Shown: positions 56,570 through 64,000, numbered from the stretch's first letter. The stretch: 64,000 bases of DNA from Alphaproteobacteria bacterium (GCA_900768845.1 CAAGEK010000020.1:16932-80931); one strand, 5' to 3'. Made by a program: numbers and translations. Notes: a model not told the origin generated them from the sequence alone.

Positions 56570-57310
56570 ATGCCGAACGAAACCGAAAAGAATAAAAATT
56601 GCCGGATCACGCTGTATTTAGATACTCCGAAGCCTTTGTTGAGGCCGTTCAAGGATTTTACCAAGCACAACCAACTGGAAAGCCTGATCGTAAGCGGCGC
56701 GCCGGATATTACGGCTTTGACGGGACACGTCTTCGTCGGATTGACAGACGAAAAAGGGCGGGAAGAACGTTGGGGCTTTTGGGGGGAACGGACTTCCCCT
56801 TATCACGCAATCGCAGGAACGAAAGGCATTTTCGATAAAGAGGAAACCTCTTCCCCGTATAACGAAGCCATCGTGTGGAACGTCACGCCGAAGCAGTTGG
56901 AAGCCGCCAAAAACGCCGTAAAAGAAAACAGAGAAGCCCCCGGAACTTACAGATTGTTTGAAAGAAACTGCACAACGGTGGCTCTTGGCGTGGTCAAAGC
57001 CGCCGGAATCACCGGTTTGCCGTCGTCAAAATGGGGCATGACCCCGCACGCTTTGGTATTGAAAAAACGGTGGATGTTGGCGAAACGGCGGTTGGAAGTC
57101 GCCCGTTTCAAGGTAAAGAATCTTTTCTCTCCTTTGTTCGGAAAAGAGAAAATCCCAAACGAGGAATTACTGAAATCCCTTCGCTCTAAACCGTTGCCGG
57201 TTCCCATCAACAACGGAATGAAAGCTTTCCGTCAAAACAGGGACAACGACGAAACAAAGCCTCTCGACGTTTCAAAAATCATTGCTTCCATTTCAAAAAT
57301 CCGTTCTTGA
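56570..57310 (+). CDS. Permuted papain-like (NlpC/P60-LRAT-type) protein
   Basis: A 246-residue protein without signal peptide. TGHVFVGLTDEKGREERWGF (about 49-68) places a histidine on a strand, and YRLFERNCTTVALGVVKAAG (about 130-149) puts a cysteine after N, the order of permuted papain-like amidases and DUF4105-type domains. SKWGMTPHALV follows. The last 80 residues are basic and disordered. The ATG at 56570 has AGGAGA at 9 bp; the upstream TTG frame overlaps a TTGACA box. Substrate could be peptidoglycan, lipid or protein. Confidence 0.5.
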   Translation: MPNETEKNKNCRITLYLDTPKPLLRPFKDFTKHNQLESLIVSGAPDITALTGHVFVGLTDEKGREERWGFWGERTSPYHAIAGTKGIFDKEETSSPYNEAIVWNVTPKQLEAAKNAVKENREAPGTYRLFERNCTTVALGVVKAAGITGLPSSKWGMTPHALVLKKRWMLAKRRLEVARFKVKNLFSPLFGKEKIPNEELLKSLRSKPLPVPINNGMKAFRQNRDNDETKPLDVSKIIASISKIRS

Positions 57311-57354
57311 AAACCGCCCGTAAGCTTTTCAATGCCCTTCCTTGCGTTTTTTCG

Positions 57355-57600
57355 TTACGGAACAGTTATAAAAAAGTGTCCCACGCGCAAAACATACGGC
57401 TCTTTCTCAACGGGCATAGCTCTCATATTACCGGTTATACCTGAATGATGTTTTGTTTGCGTCGGTGCGAACAATTCGTTACGGATTCCCCTGTCCGGTG
57501 TCACTTGATTTGATGCGGCATCTTTTTTATGCCGGATATACCGACCGTATCCACAATTCTTTGCTTCGATATTTGTTTTTAATATTACTCCATTATTCAT
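57355..57600 (-). CDS. Hypothetical 81-residue protein, possibly a remnant
   Basis: An open frame on the minus strand starting MNNGVILKTNIEAKNCGYGR, no recognised family, no clear ribosome site of its own. Its ATG overlaps (ATGA) the stop of a 34-residue frame at 57597-57701. Either could be decayed parts of a longer gene. Confidence is low. Confidence 0.3.
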   Translation of the reverse strand: MNNGVILKTNIEAKNCGYGRYIRHKKDAASNQVTPDRGIRNELFAPTQTKHHSGITGNMRAMPVEKEPYVLRVGHFFITVP

Positions 57601-57701
57601 AAATCGGAAGACTGCTTTTCCTTTTCAGCCGTCCCGCCCATCTTCGGCGGTATTCCGCTGCAAGACACGCTTCCGCTTTCGGAAGATTCAGTCCTTTCCA
57701 T
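57597..57701 (-). CDS. Possible 34-residue peptide gene
   Basis: A short frame, MERTESSESGSVSCSGIPPK onward, with AAGGAA 9 bp upstream and ATGA overlap to the next frame. In another frame the same DNA has no stop for 57 codons (…KIDQTLRKLYKWKGLNLPKA…) but no start. The two facts together suggest a frameshifted remnant as much as a real small gene. Confidence 0.2.
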   Translation of the reverse strand: MERTESSESGSVSCSGIPPKMGGTAEKEKQSSDL

Positions 57702-57845
57702 TTGTATAATTTCCTTAACGTTTGGTCTATTTTGCATTTGACTTCAATATTCGCAGGTTCATCAACCTACTGCATTATAACAAAGGAGTTTTTTCCGCAC
57801 ATCGCCGAAAGAGTTCCGGAACCACGCACCTTGCGGCGCAATACA

Positions 57846-57880
57846 AAAAAACAGCTTCGACTGCCGGCCGAAGCTGTTTT
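57846..57880 (-). terminator. Terminator of the diguanylate cyclase gene
   Basis: AAAACAGCTTCG and CGAAGCTGTTTT arms, followed on the minus strand by a T-run, 13 bp past the stop codon. Confidence 0.85.
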
Positions 57881-57892
57881 CCATCATTTCCG

Positions 57893-60136
57893 TCACGATA
57901 CGGGCGGTTTCGGAGGAACAACGCCGCCCGCAGGCATCTTGGGAACTTTCACCCGTCCGGCGACGGGGACTTTGCGAATGCCCCCCGCGGGTATTTTCTT
58001 TATCATTTTCTTGACCGGCGGCGGCGGAGGGGGAGGAGAAACCGGCTCGGAAACCGCAGGCAAATCCTCATCCGGCAACTCATCGTCAAGAGTGCCGCTT
58101 ACCGGCGCAACGACGTCGTCATCGTCGGGAAGCTCGTCTTTCTCTTCCACGATATGCGGCTTATCGGCGGCTCCCGCATACCCGAAAGGATTATCGTCAT
58201 CATCGTCGGGAAGATCCGGCTCCGTTTCACCGGAAACATCCGGCATTCCGAGCGGAGCCGGTTCGTTTGCGTGACCAAACGGATCGGATACGGGACTTTG
58301 CGACGCGGGACGGGAAGGTGTTTCGTCGGGCAAATCGTCGTCATATAAATCATCCAAAGAAACGCCCGCCGACATTTTTCCTTTCTTGGGAGCGGGTTCG
58401 TCATCGTCGTCATCCAAAGGAGCGTCATCGTCAAGATAAGTCCCGCCGCTTTGTCCCGCATAAGCCGTCGGCAAAGCGTCGTCGGGAATCGGAGAAACCG
58501 GCGCGGACGAAGCGGCCGGCGCAGGCGCAGGAACGGAAGACGGCGTAAAGTAATACAGCGGGGCTTCCAATGCTTTTTTAATTTCATCGTCCACCGGAGC
58601 GACCGTATCTTTGTCCGCGCCGTCCTCTCTGCGGATAATGACTCTGTTACGGCCGTTCTCCTTGGCGACATACAGGGCTTCGTCAGCCATTTTCAACATT
58701 TCTTCAACATTATCGGTGACTTCCGAAGAAACAAGGCCGATACTGACGGTGAAACGGACGTCTTCGTTTTGTTCGTTTTTCACAACAATCTTGGAAATGT
58801 TGATTCTCAAACGTTCCGCAACGCGGTGCGCATTTTCCAAAGAAACTTCCGGCAGTAAAATGACGAATTCCTCACCGCCGAAACGGGCGACAATGTCCGA
58901 TTCGCGCAACGTCATGCGGCAACAATTCGCCAACGCCTGCAAAACCAAATCGCCGACAGCGTGCCCGTGTGTGTCGTTGACGTTTTTAAAGTGATCCGCA
59001 TCAATCATAAACAAACAGAACGGATGTTGATAACGTCTGGAACGCTGAACCTCTTTCATGGCCAGTTCCTCGAACTGGCGACGGTTGTAACAATTCGTCA
59101 GCGGATCACGCGTCGCCTGATCGAACAGCTTCATTTCCTTTTTCTTGCGACCCGTAATGTCTTGGAACGCCATATAAAGGGCGATTTCATATTCGAAATC
59201 GATGACGCGCACGGATAACAACAGCCAGAACGGTTCGCCTTTGCGCGGCTTAACCAAAATTTCAAAATCGTCAACGACCGGTTTCTTTTCAAGCCTTGCC
59301 AGCAATTCCCGCCGGCTGGACGGATCGGCAAGGTAATCGACCGTTTTGAAATTCCCCGGATGTTTGACGTCCAAACCGAACAAAGCTCCCGCCTTGTCAT
59401 TAATCAACATTAAACGGTCGTCTTTCAATCGGGAAATGATAATGGGGGAAGGCGATTTTTGAATCATCAAACGCAAACGGTTTTTGCTTTCCTCCGCTTC
59501 CTGAACCAGTTCTCCGAAACGGTGAGCCAGCAGGTTGTTTGAAATCAAAATCAAACCGCACGTCACGCCGATATACAAAAACGTTTCAAGCATCGGCGAA
59601 ATCAGGTTGCGCCCCCATGCGAACAAATCCAACAGGTTGAACAGCGCGATGAAAATCAGCATCCATCCCGTCAGCACAAAGCCCAGAGAGGTCTTTAAGG
59701 ATTTCTTGTTCCACAGGGATGCGGCCAAAGCACCGTATCCCGCCGTCGAAACGGCAAAAGAAAGCGTCAGCATATTCATATCGCGCAAAACGCCGACGAC
59801 GTACCAGCTCCACCCGACGGTACAAAGAGCCGCGGCGATTAAAACCGTGCCGTTGAGTTTTTTCATCCCTTTGATCATCAGCGCGCCGGCAATCAGGCAC
59901 ACGGCGGAAACCAGACGCAAAGACAAGGTCACGAAGTAATATGATCCTTCGTCAAAAACGGGAATGGCGAAAATAAGCAGTTTTGCCGCAAAAACGCACA
60001 AAAAACCGTAAAATACGGCAGAAATCCCTTGGGAAAAATCCGACTGATCTTTTAAATACCGCAGTGCCAGCAAAATGCCTGCCAGCCCGAACAAGACCGG
60101 CGTCAAGCCCGCAGACGAATTTAAAGCCATGTTCAT
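57893..60136 (-). CDS. Membrane PAS-GGDEF diguanylate cyclase with long acidic tail
   Basis: A 747-residue protein. Seven or eight membrane segments fill residues 10-205, then a PAS domain (about 225-335; PSPIIISRLKDDRLMLINDK, DITGRKKKE), then GGDEF (about 340-500). The active site reads GGEEF, with an RESD inhibitory I-site five residues before it, and DPLTNCYNRR at the start, so it should make cyclic-di-GMP with product control. From about 510 to 747 it is disordered: Asp-rich blocks (DDDAPLDDDDDEPAPKKGKM) and Pro-rich ends (PPPPPPPVKKMIKKIPAGG). AAAAGGAG precedes the ATG. Confidence 0.92.
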   Translation of the reverse strand: MNMALNSSAGLTPVLFGLAGILLALRYLKDQSDFSQGISAVFYGFLCVFAAKLLIFAIPVFDEGSYYFVTLSLRLVSAVCLIAGALMIKGMKKLNGTVLIAAALCTVGWSWYVVGVLRDMNMLTLSFAVSTAGYGALAASLWNKKSLKTSLGFVLTGWMLIFIALFNLLDLFAWGRNLISPMLETFLYIGVTCGLILISNNLLAHRFGELVQEAEESKNRLRLMIQKSPSPIIISRLKDDRLMLINDKAGALFGLDVKHPGNFKTVDYLADPSSRRELLARLEKKPVVDDFEILVKPRKGEPFWLLLSVRVIDFEYEIALYMAFQDITGRKKKEMKLFDQATRDPLTNCYNRRQFEELAMKEVQRSRRYQHPFCLFMIDADHFKNVNDTHGHAVGDLVLQALANCCRMTLRESDIVARFGGEEFVILLPEVSLENAHRVAERLRINISKIVVKNEQNEDVRFTVSIGLVSSEVTDNVEEMLKMADEALYVAKENGRNRVIIRREDGADKDTVAPVDDEIKKALEAPLYYFTPSSVPAPAPAASSAPVSPIPDDALPTAYAGQSGGTYLDDDAPLDDDDDEPAPKKGKMSAGVSLDDLYDDDLPDETPSRPASQSPVSDPFGHANEPAPLGMPDVSGETEPDLPDDDDDNPFGYAGAADKPHIVEEKDELPDDDDVVAPVSGTLDDELPDEDLPAVSEPVSPPPPPPPVKKMIKKIPAGGIRKVPVAGRVKVPKMPAGGVVPPKPPVS

Positions 60137-60171
60137 CGTAAAAAAACTCCTTTTAAATTTTATTCTATAGT

Positions 60172-60177
60172 ATAATG
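60172..60177 (+). promoter_or_regulatory. Probable -10 box for the gene at 60238
   Basis: A perfect TATAAT lies in the divergent intergenic gap. The -35 region 17 bp upstream is poor (TCCTTT). It argues that the coding start is downstream at 60238, not the TTG at 60175. Confidence 0.4.
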
Positions 60178-60237
60178 CTGTTGCAGAGCAAAGATGATTT
60201 TGTCATAACTGAAAAAAAACATTGTTTGAGGGCTGTT

Positions 60238-61500
60238 ATGGTACAGGACGCATTAATGGAAGACGCCGGCGTATCCGGAACGTTGGATGAAATGGAACAA
60301 ATTTCGCTCAACGAAAAAACTTTTGAAAAACGCCGGTTGCGCCCGTTGACTCATTTTTTGGATTTTGACATTTCAAAACGGCCGACACAGGCTCAGGACA
60401 GGGTGTCAAAAGTACGCGTCTATACGGGAATCGCCGCGGGCGTGTTTTTAATCGTGTTGGGATTGGCGTCAAATATATCGTTTACCGATACAACCCCTTT
60501 GATTTCAGCCGAAACTCAAGCCGCCGCATCTCAAGAAGGCGGATTCAGCGCATCATGGTTGTTCGTCGCGCTGGGGTTGTTCCTGATTGTTACGCGGCTG
60601 CTTTTGCTGTTTTACGGGCGCGATTTTTTCATCGGCCAGAAATTCGCCGCCGTTGTTATTCAAAAGCCTTTTGAGCGTAGCAACCGGATGGCGGATTCCC
60701 TTACCGGATACATCGGCGTCCGTTACCGTTCCCGTATCGTCAATGTTTTGGGACTGACTTCATACACTCAGCATATCATCGATTTACAGCATCCCAACGA
60801 AGCGAAAACCATCCCTTTGTACATTACAAACAACGGAAACGGCATTTCGGAAAAATGGAGGGTCTTGGCCGAACAGCTGGATATGCCCGCCGTTTTCAAT
60901 ACTGCCGACGGAATTGTGGAAATCCCGCTTGAAGATATTGAAAAGCCTTTGCCCGTATTGATCGCCGAAAACAAAGTTTCCATCGATTCTTCAAATCTGT
61001 ATAAACTGCCGTCTTCGTTTAAAATCATCGAAACGGACAAATCGTGTGAGATCGAACCGCAAATCCGTGACAGTGCGTTTTCCAAATTCTCGGCCGTCTT
61101 ATGCGTTTTCGCTTTCTTTTTAACGGCGGGGTTCGCCCTGATCGCCGCTTCAAATCCTCAACAGCACAGCTTTTCCATCGTTTTTGTCGCTATTCTGGCC
61201 GCGGTATTGTTGATTCTGATTCCCGTATCCCTGTTTTTCAGAAAAAGGCGCATCATCATATCCAAAGACGGTATCTGTATCAAATCAAGGTGGATATTCT
61301 TTCCGTCCTTCGGTTTTTTAATCAAGCCGGACAGTTTGGAGTCGTTTTATGTCGTCCATAACAGTTACGATTTAAAATATTCGCTCGTCATCGGCGCAGA
61401 CGGGCAAACAACCCATATCGGAAAAGGGTTGTCCAAGTCGGATTTAGACTGGTTAAGAAACTATATGAACTTCCAATTAAAGCATTTCTGCAAAAAATAA
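60238..61500 (+). CDS. Unknown membrane protein with PH-like end
   Basis: A 420-residue protein with four hydrophobic segments in two pairs (about 62-82, 122-142, 290-310, 318-338). The stretch between pairs carries a small domain (residues 150-285), and the last 80 residues (KDGICIKSRWIFFPSFGFLI to LDWLRNYMNF) look like a bacterial PH-like domain. I do not recognise a named family. The ATG at 60238 has GAGGG upstream. It is divergent from the diguanylate cyclase. Confidence 0.6.
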   Translation: MVQDALMEDAGVSGTLDEMEQISLNEKTFEKRRLRPLTHFLDFDISKRPTQAQDRVSKVRVYTGIAAGVFLIVLGLASNISFTDTTPLISAETQAAASQEGGFSASWLFVALGLFLIVTRLLLLFYGRDFFIGQKFAAVVIQKPFERSNRMADSLTGYIGVRYRSRIVNVLGLTSYTQHIIDLQHPNEAKTIPLYITNNGNGISEKWRVLAEQLDMPAVFNTADGIVEIPLEDIEKPLPVLIAENKVSIDSSNLYKLPSSFKIIETDKSCEIEPQIRDSAFSKFSAVLCVFAFFLTAGFALIAASNPQQHSFSIVFVAILAAVLLILIPVSLFFRKRRIIISKDGICIKSRWIFFPSFGFLIKPDSLESFYVVHNSYDLKYSLVIGADGQTTHIGKGLSKSDLDWLRNYMNFQLKHFCKK

Positions 61501-61531
61501 ACCGGTCGTTTTTAAACACAATCTTTTAAAT

Positions 61532-61563
61532 AAATCCGTCGATTGTTTCGGCGGATTTTTTAT
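61532..61563 (+). terminator. Rho-independent terminator
   Basis: AAATCCGTCG pairs with CGGCGGATTT and is followed by a T-run. It marks the right end of the normal-composition chromosome before the AT-rich segment. Confidence 0.75.
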
Positions 61564-61879
61564 AAAAAACGCCCCAAAAAGCCATGGCATCATCGCCATA
61601 AAGCCGGCGGACTTTTCCACCAATTCAAAACAGACCGGAAAATCAAACATTCGCCGGCGCGGGAACCCCGTAGAAAACAGCATCTTTCCGTTTCTTTTCG
61701 TAAAAAAATTAAGAGCAGGAAAATTATATGTTCTATAAAGAAAGTCCCCTCCGATAACGGATAAACCAAATTCTACGATTTTCCTTCTTTAGAGCTTATT
61801 TCCGACGGCATCTTTACAAAAAATCCCTTCAAAGAAAAAGATGCATCATCGGCGAAAAAACATTAGAAAAATGTATCTT
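61564..61879. other. Gene-free gap with a possible gene remnant
   Basis: No intact gene is supported. On the plus strand a frame ending SIKKVPSDNG stops at 61764, and the sequence after the stop continues as TKFYDFPSLELISDGIFTKN in the same frame to a second stop. This looks like the tail of a decayed gene. Base composition falls sharply to AT-rich here. Confidence 0.3.
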
Positions 61880-62404
61880 TTAAAACAAGAAACAAAAGAT
61901 ATAATATAATATAATACAATAAATAAACCCGATAGGGAGCATATATAAAAATATGATTTCTTTATTTATTTTTTCTTTTAAATAAATTATGCGAATTGTT
62001 ACAAAAATCTGTATAAATATCAATAACAAAAGAATTCCAAGTATTGTTAAAAGGCTCGTTGCCATCAAATTAGGAGTGCCCAAAACAAATGGAAAAACGT
62101 TCAGCATTACAAATATGCTAAAAACGACAATAAATGGCAATGAAAAGAAATAATAAATCATTTTATAGATTTTATTTTCATTCTTTTTAAAGAAAAAATA
62201 AAATGCAGAAAAAGGAGAAAATAATAAAAAAAAGACAAGCATAAAAAATTCTATAGAAGATGTCCCTGTACTTTTTTCAGCCTGACTAAAATCAAACAGA
62301 TTTGCATAAACGGCTACAAAAGAAAAAATCAGATCCATACAAACATAAAGAACTAAAAGAATAGGTCTAACATTTCTTTTTAAAAATTTAAAAATCGGAT
62401 TCAT
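61880..62404 (-). CDS. Small AT-rich membrane protein, array member 1
   Basis: A 174-residue protein with about four hydrophobic segments. It begins MNPIFKFLKRNVRPILLVLY and ends with VTIRIIYLKEKINKEIIFLY. That last motif, with K-E-K-I and F-L-Y, recurs in two other proteins of the array. GAGGT precedes the ATG at 5-6 bp. Function is unknown. Very AT-rich. Confidence 0.65.
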   Translation of the reverse strand: MNPIFKFLKRNVRPILLVLYVCMDLIFSFVAVYANLFDFSQAEKSTGTSSIEFFMLVFFLLFSPFSAFYFFFKKNENKIYKMIYYFFSLPFIVVFSIFVMLNVFPFVLGTPNLMATSLLTILGILLLLIFIQIFVTIRIIYLKEKINKEIIFLYMLPIGFIYCIILYYIFCFLF

Positions 62405-62452
62405 TTTCTACCTCCGGCAATAAGCCGTATCAAAAACGAACCCGAAAAGAAA
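62401..62452. repeat. Start-region repeat, copy 1
   Basis: About 52 bp, CATTTTCTACCTC then CCGTATCAAAAA and GAACCCGAAA, repeated with about 85% identity at 63097-63147. It covers the ribosome site and start codon of the gene at 61880-62404. Confidence 0.75.
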
Positions 62453-62575
62453 GAACATATTCTGTGGTTTTAGGATTTAATTTTGTCCGTCTCAAACAAC
62501 CTTCCTGTTCCTGTATACAAAAAATACCGCTTTTTATTATTGAAATTTGATATACCTTGTTTTTAACGTTAAATT

Positions 62576-63100
62576 TTAAAATCCAGAGTTATCCACAAGT
62601 TCAAAATACAATAAAGTAACAGAAGATATATTTACAGGTATAATATATAAAAACAAGACATCCTTTTCAATTTTTTCCTTTGTATAAAACAAATATATTG
62701 TCAAAAAAGGTTGTATAAACAGACCAAATACATACATTATCCTGTATGGTTTATGGTATTCGGGAAAGAAAAATGAAAATAAATAAATAATAGGCGTTGT
62801 AATTGAAAAACCGTAAAAAATGGATTTTCGTATTTTTCCGTTTTTATGTGTAAATAAAAAATAAAAAAATGAACACGGTAAAATTAAAATAGAAAACTCA
62901 AAAAAATAAAACCAAATGAATTTTATAATTCCATTTTTAATCACCTCGTCAATACTATCAATAGCATAAAAAAGAATCCCTACAGAACCGAAAATAAGCA
63001 TAAACATATAACAATATGTATATATTATGAGAAGAATTTTACCGATATAATTGGCAAGTTTGCTTATAATATTTTTCAAAAATTCCACTTTCGGGTTCAT
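62576..63100 (-). CDS. Small AT-rich membrane protein, array member 2
   Basis: A 174-residue paralog of the gene at 61880. It begins MNPKVEFLKNIISKLANYIG, has four to five hydrophobic segments, and ends IQPFLTIYLFYTKEKIEKDV then LFLYIIPVNISS. The same length and the same N-terminal MNP..FLK support a duplication. GAGGT precedes the ATG inside a 13-bp inverted repeat. Confidence 0.65.
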   Translation of the reverse strand: MNPKVEFLKNIISKLANYIGKILLIIYTYCYMFMLIFGSVGILFYAIDSIDEVIKNGIIKFIWFYFFEFSILILPCSFFYFLFTHKNGKIRKSIFYGFSITTPIIYLFSFFFPEYHKPYRIMYVFGLFIQPFLTIYLFYTKEKIEKDVLFLYIIPVNISSVTLLYFELVDNSGF

Positions 63101-63147
63101 TTTCTACCTCTGATAACAACCGTATCAAAAATGAACCCGAAAGGGAA
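63097..63147. repeat. Start-region repeat, copy 2
   Basis: The second copy of the repeat at 62401. With the flanking bases, TCGGGTTCATTTT (63091-63103) and AAAATGAACCCGA (63128-63140) form a perfect 13-bp inverted repeat around the ribosome site of the gene at 62576-63100. Copy 1 has the same arms with two mismatches. Confidence 0.75.
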
Positions 63148-63160
63148 GAGCCGATTTTTC

Positions 63161-63505
63161 TCAACGAAGACTTGTTATAAAATCTATCAATTTATATCCG
63201 AAAACCATATAAAAAATAAAAGAAAACATTCCCCATAAAATAAAGGGTTTTCTTTGTTTTTGGCGGTATGCAATGCACGATTTGACAAACGAAAAAGAAA
63301 ACAAAAATAAGAAGAAGAAAAACAATAAAACAAACCCCCATGTAGGGGCAGAGTCCTTAAAAATAGCTATGCGGGGATAACCTTTAAAAACATATTTCCA
63401 TCCCCGAGAAAATATTCCATACAGTACCCAAAATATAAAAAAATTCAGAAAGAAAATAAATCCGTCAAAACCAAACGACGCTATCTTTTTGAATTTTTCA
63501 TACAT
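63161..63505 (-). CDS. Small AT-rich membrane protein, array member 3 (different family)
   Basis: A 114-residue protein with three hydrophobic segments (about 14-34, 57-77, 92-108), not visibly related to its two neighbours. AAGGAG lies 6 bp before the ATG at 63505. It lies between the terminator at 63523 and the paralog at 62576. Function is unknown. Confidence 0.6.
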   Translation of the reverse strand: MYEKFKKIASFGFDGFIFFLNFFIFWVLYGIFSRGWKYVFKGYPRIAIFKDSAPTWGFVLLFFFFLFLFSFSFVKSCIAYRQKQRKPFILWGMFSFIFYMVFGYKLIDFITSLR

Positions 63506-63522
63506 CAAACACTCCTTAACAT

Positions 63523-63546
63523 AAAAGGCGGTTTATACCGCCTTTT
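63523..63546 (-). terminator. Terminator after the HGG...SNGC gene
   Basis: AAAAGGCGG and CCGCCTTTT form a compact hairpin with A/T flanks 7 bp after the stop of the gene at 63553. Genes further left in the array therefore probably have separate transcription or depend on readthrough. Confidence 0.7.
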
Positions 63547-63552
63547 AGTTTA

Positions 63553-63828
63553 TCAATCTCGATACATTACATCAAGCATTATATCATTGCCATAGCCTCT
63601 AAACCATCTGGTAAATTCATCCATGGAATCGGTCAAATCAACACATCCGTTCGATCCGGGATTATTGCCTCCATGAACAAAAAAACCCGAACGACCGTTT
63701 GTATATGTTTCCTTTTCCGCTTCTAAAAGAATCCTATGGTTTCCCCAAGCTTCTCTTCCTCCGGGATGGCTTCCATATTCAAGCCAAACACGACAGGAAG
63801 AATTTTTTGATTTATTTTGAGATTTCAA
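63553..63828 (-). CDS. Short protein with L,D-transpeptidase-like HG...SxGC motif
   Basis: A 91-residue protein. WGNHRILLEAEKETYTNGRS then GFFVHGGNNPGSNGCVDL hold the histidine and S-x-G-C cysteine of YkuD-type L,D-transpeptidases and of Tlde1-like (DUF2778) effectors, but with shorter spacing and Asp after Cys instead of Arg. It starts at a TTG with no good ribosome site, 12 bp after the upstream stop. It may be a C-terminal fragment of a longer toxin or a minimal domain. It could also be an unrelated phage-type hydrolase. Confidence 0.5.
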   Translation of the reverse strand: MKSQNKSKNSSCRVWLEYGSHPGGREAWGNHRILLEAEKETYTNGRSGFFVHGGNNPGSNGCVDLTDSMDEFTRWFRGYGNDIMLDVMYRD

Positions 63829-63839
63829 TTTACACTTTC

Positions 63840-64000
63840 TTAATCTATCATCGGATTTTCATTTTGTATACCGGACAGGCAATAAAATATCATAATAAAA
63901 GTCGTTATATTAACTGGCAAAATATATAAAAATATTACATCTCTTGTCATTTTTTCTTTTTTGCAAAACAAATATATTGTTAAAAACGGCTGTATTAACA
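63840..64000 (-). CDS. Small AT-rich membrane protein, array member 4 (partial, runs off the edge)
   Basis: The C-terminal 53 residues of a gene entering from the right edge: LIQPFLTIYLFCKKEKMTRD then VIFLYILPVNITT. It matches the end of the protein at 62576 (IQPFLTIYLFYTKEKIEKDV, LFLYIIPVNISS) almost residue for residue, so it is a third member of that family. Confidence 0.7.
   Translation of the reverse strand, partial: LIQPFLTIYLFCKKEKMTRDVIFLYILPVNITTFIMIFYCLSGIQNENPMID

Noticed and set aside
60175..60237. Upstream TTG start for the membrane protein at 60238
   Set aside because: It falls in the TATAAT box and lacks a ribosome site; the ATG at 60238 has GAGGG upstream.

Overview
The window reads as chromosomal DNA of an alphaproteobacterium. 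The most informative blocks are obgE-proB-proA-nadD-rsfS-rlmH-gpmI-envC-ctpA-yibQ-rppH, ffs/dnaX-ybaB-recR, fabD-fabG-acpP-fabF-mltG, and a DUF6111-like gene next to the CCA-adding enzyme. An IalB-like protein and a YicC-gmk pair point the same way. Base composition is moderate in G+C over most of the window and clearly AT-rich after about 61.5 kb. Small genome habits (many overlapping start/stop codons, lysine-rich tails, effector-like singletons) would suit a host- or gut-associated member of the Rhodospirillales/RF32 type, but that is inference.

Layout. 0-5 kb: an alginate-O-acetyltransferase-like operon with one MBOAT membrane acyltransferase followed by three tandem paralogous AlgJ/AlgX-like SGNH proteins. 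5-8.2 kb: a lipoprotein trio on the minus strand (COG3014-like, LpoB-like, LPP20-like). 8.3-15.8 kb: a flavin reductase with a basic tail, a putative metallopeptidase, tRNA-Arg(ACG), a coiled-coil lipoprotein, and two tandem degenerate EAL proteins joined to a GYF_2-AIM24 protein. 15.9-28.6 kb: rplU-rpmA, a non-coding repeat region, then a long housekeeping run from obgE to rppH. 28.7-30.2 kb: a frameshifted lipoprotein gene and a probable ADP-ribosyltransferase. 30.3-33.2 kb: recR, ybaB, dnaX and the SRP RNA gene, all on the minus strand. 33.3-39 kb: fatty-acid synthesis genes, mltG and a Sel1-SPOR protein. 39.1-40.2 kb: a decayed ISNCY-type insertion sequence with a 12-bp target duplication. 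40.2-43.6 kb: rpsF-rpsR-rplI, another repeat region, dnaB. 43.6-55.5 kb: tRNA maturation, membrane and glycosyltransferase genes, rsmB, an SDR, yicC-gmk and pepF. 55.6-57.7 kb: an AT-rich islet with a small lipoprotein and a papain-like protein. 57.9-61.5 kb: a membrane diguanylate cyclase diverging from an unknown membrane protein. 61.9-64 kb: an AT-rich array of small membrane proteins, at least three of them paralogous, around a short protein with an L,D-transpeptidase-like motif.

How the genes work together. Most of the window is envelope biology and core information processing. LpoB-like lipoprotein, MltG, EnvC, CtpA, YibQ and the Sel1-SPOR protein are all cell-wall or division functions. 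The acyltransferase operon probably O-acetylates an exported glycan. The unusual material is the triplicated acetyltransferase, the tandem degenerate EAL pair, three unlinked effector-like enzymes (HEARH metallopeptidase, ADP-ribosyltransferase, permuted papain-like protein), and the AT-rich membrane-protein array at the right edge, which resembles a toxin/immunity locus. No complete mobile element, prophage or CRISPR array is visible.
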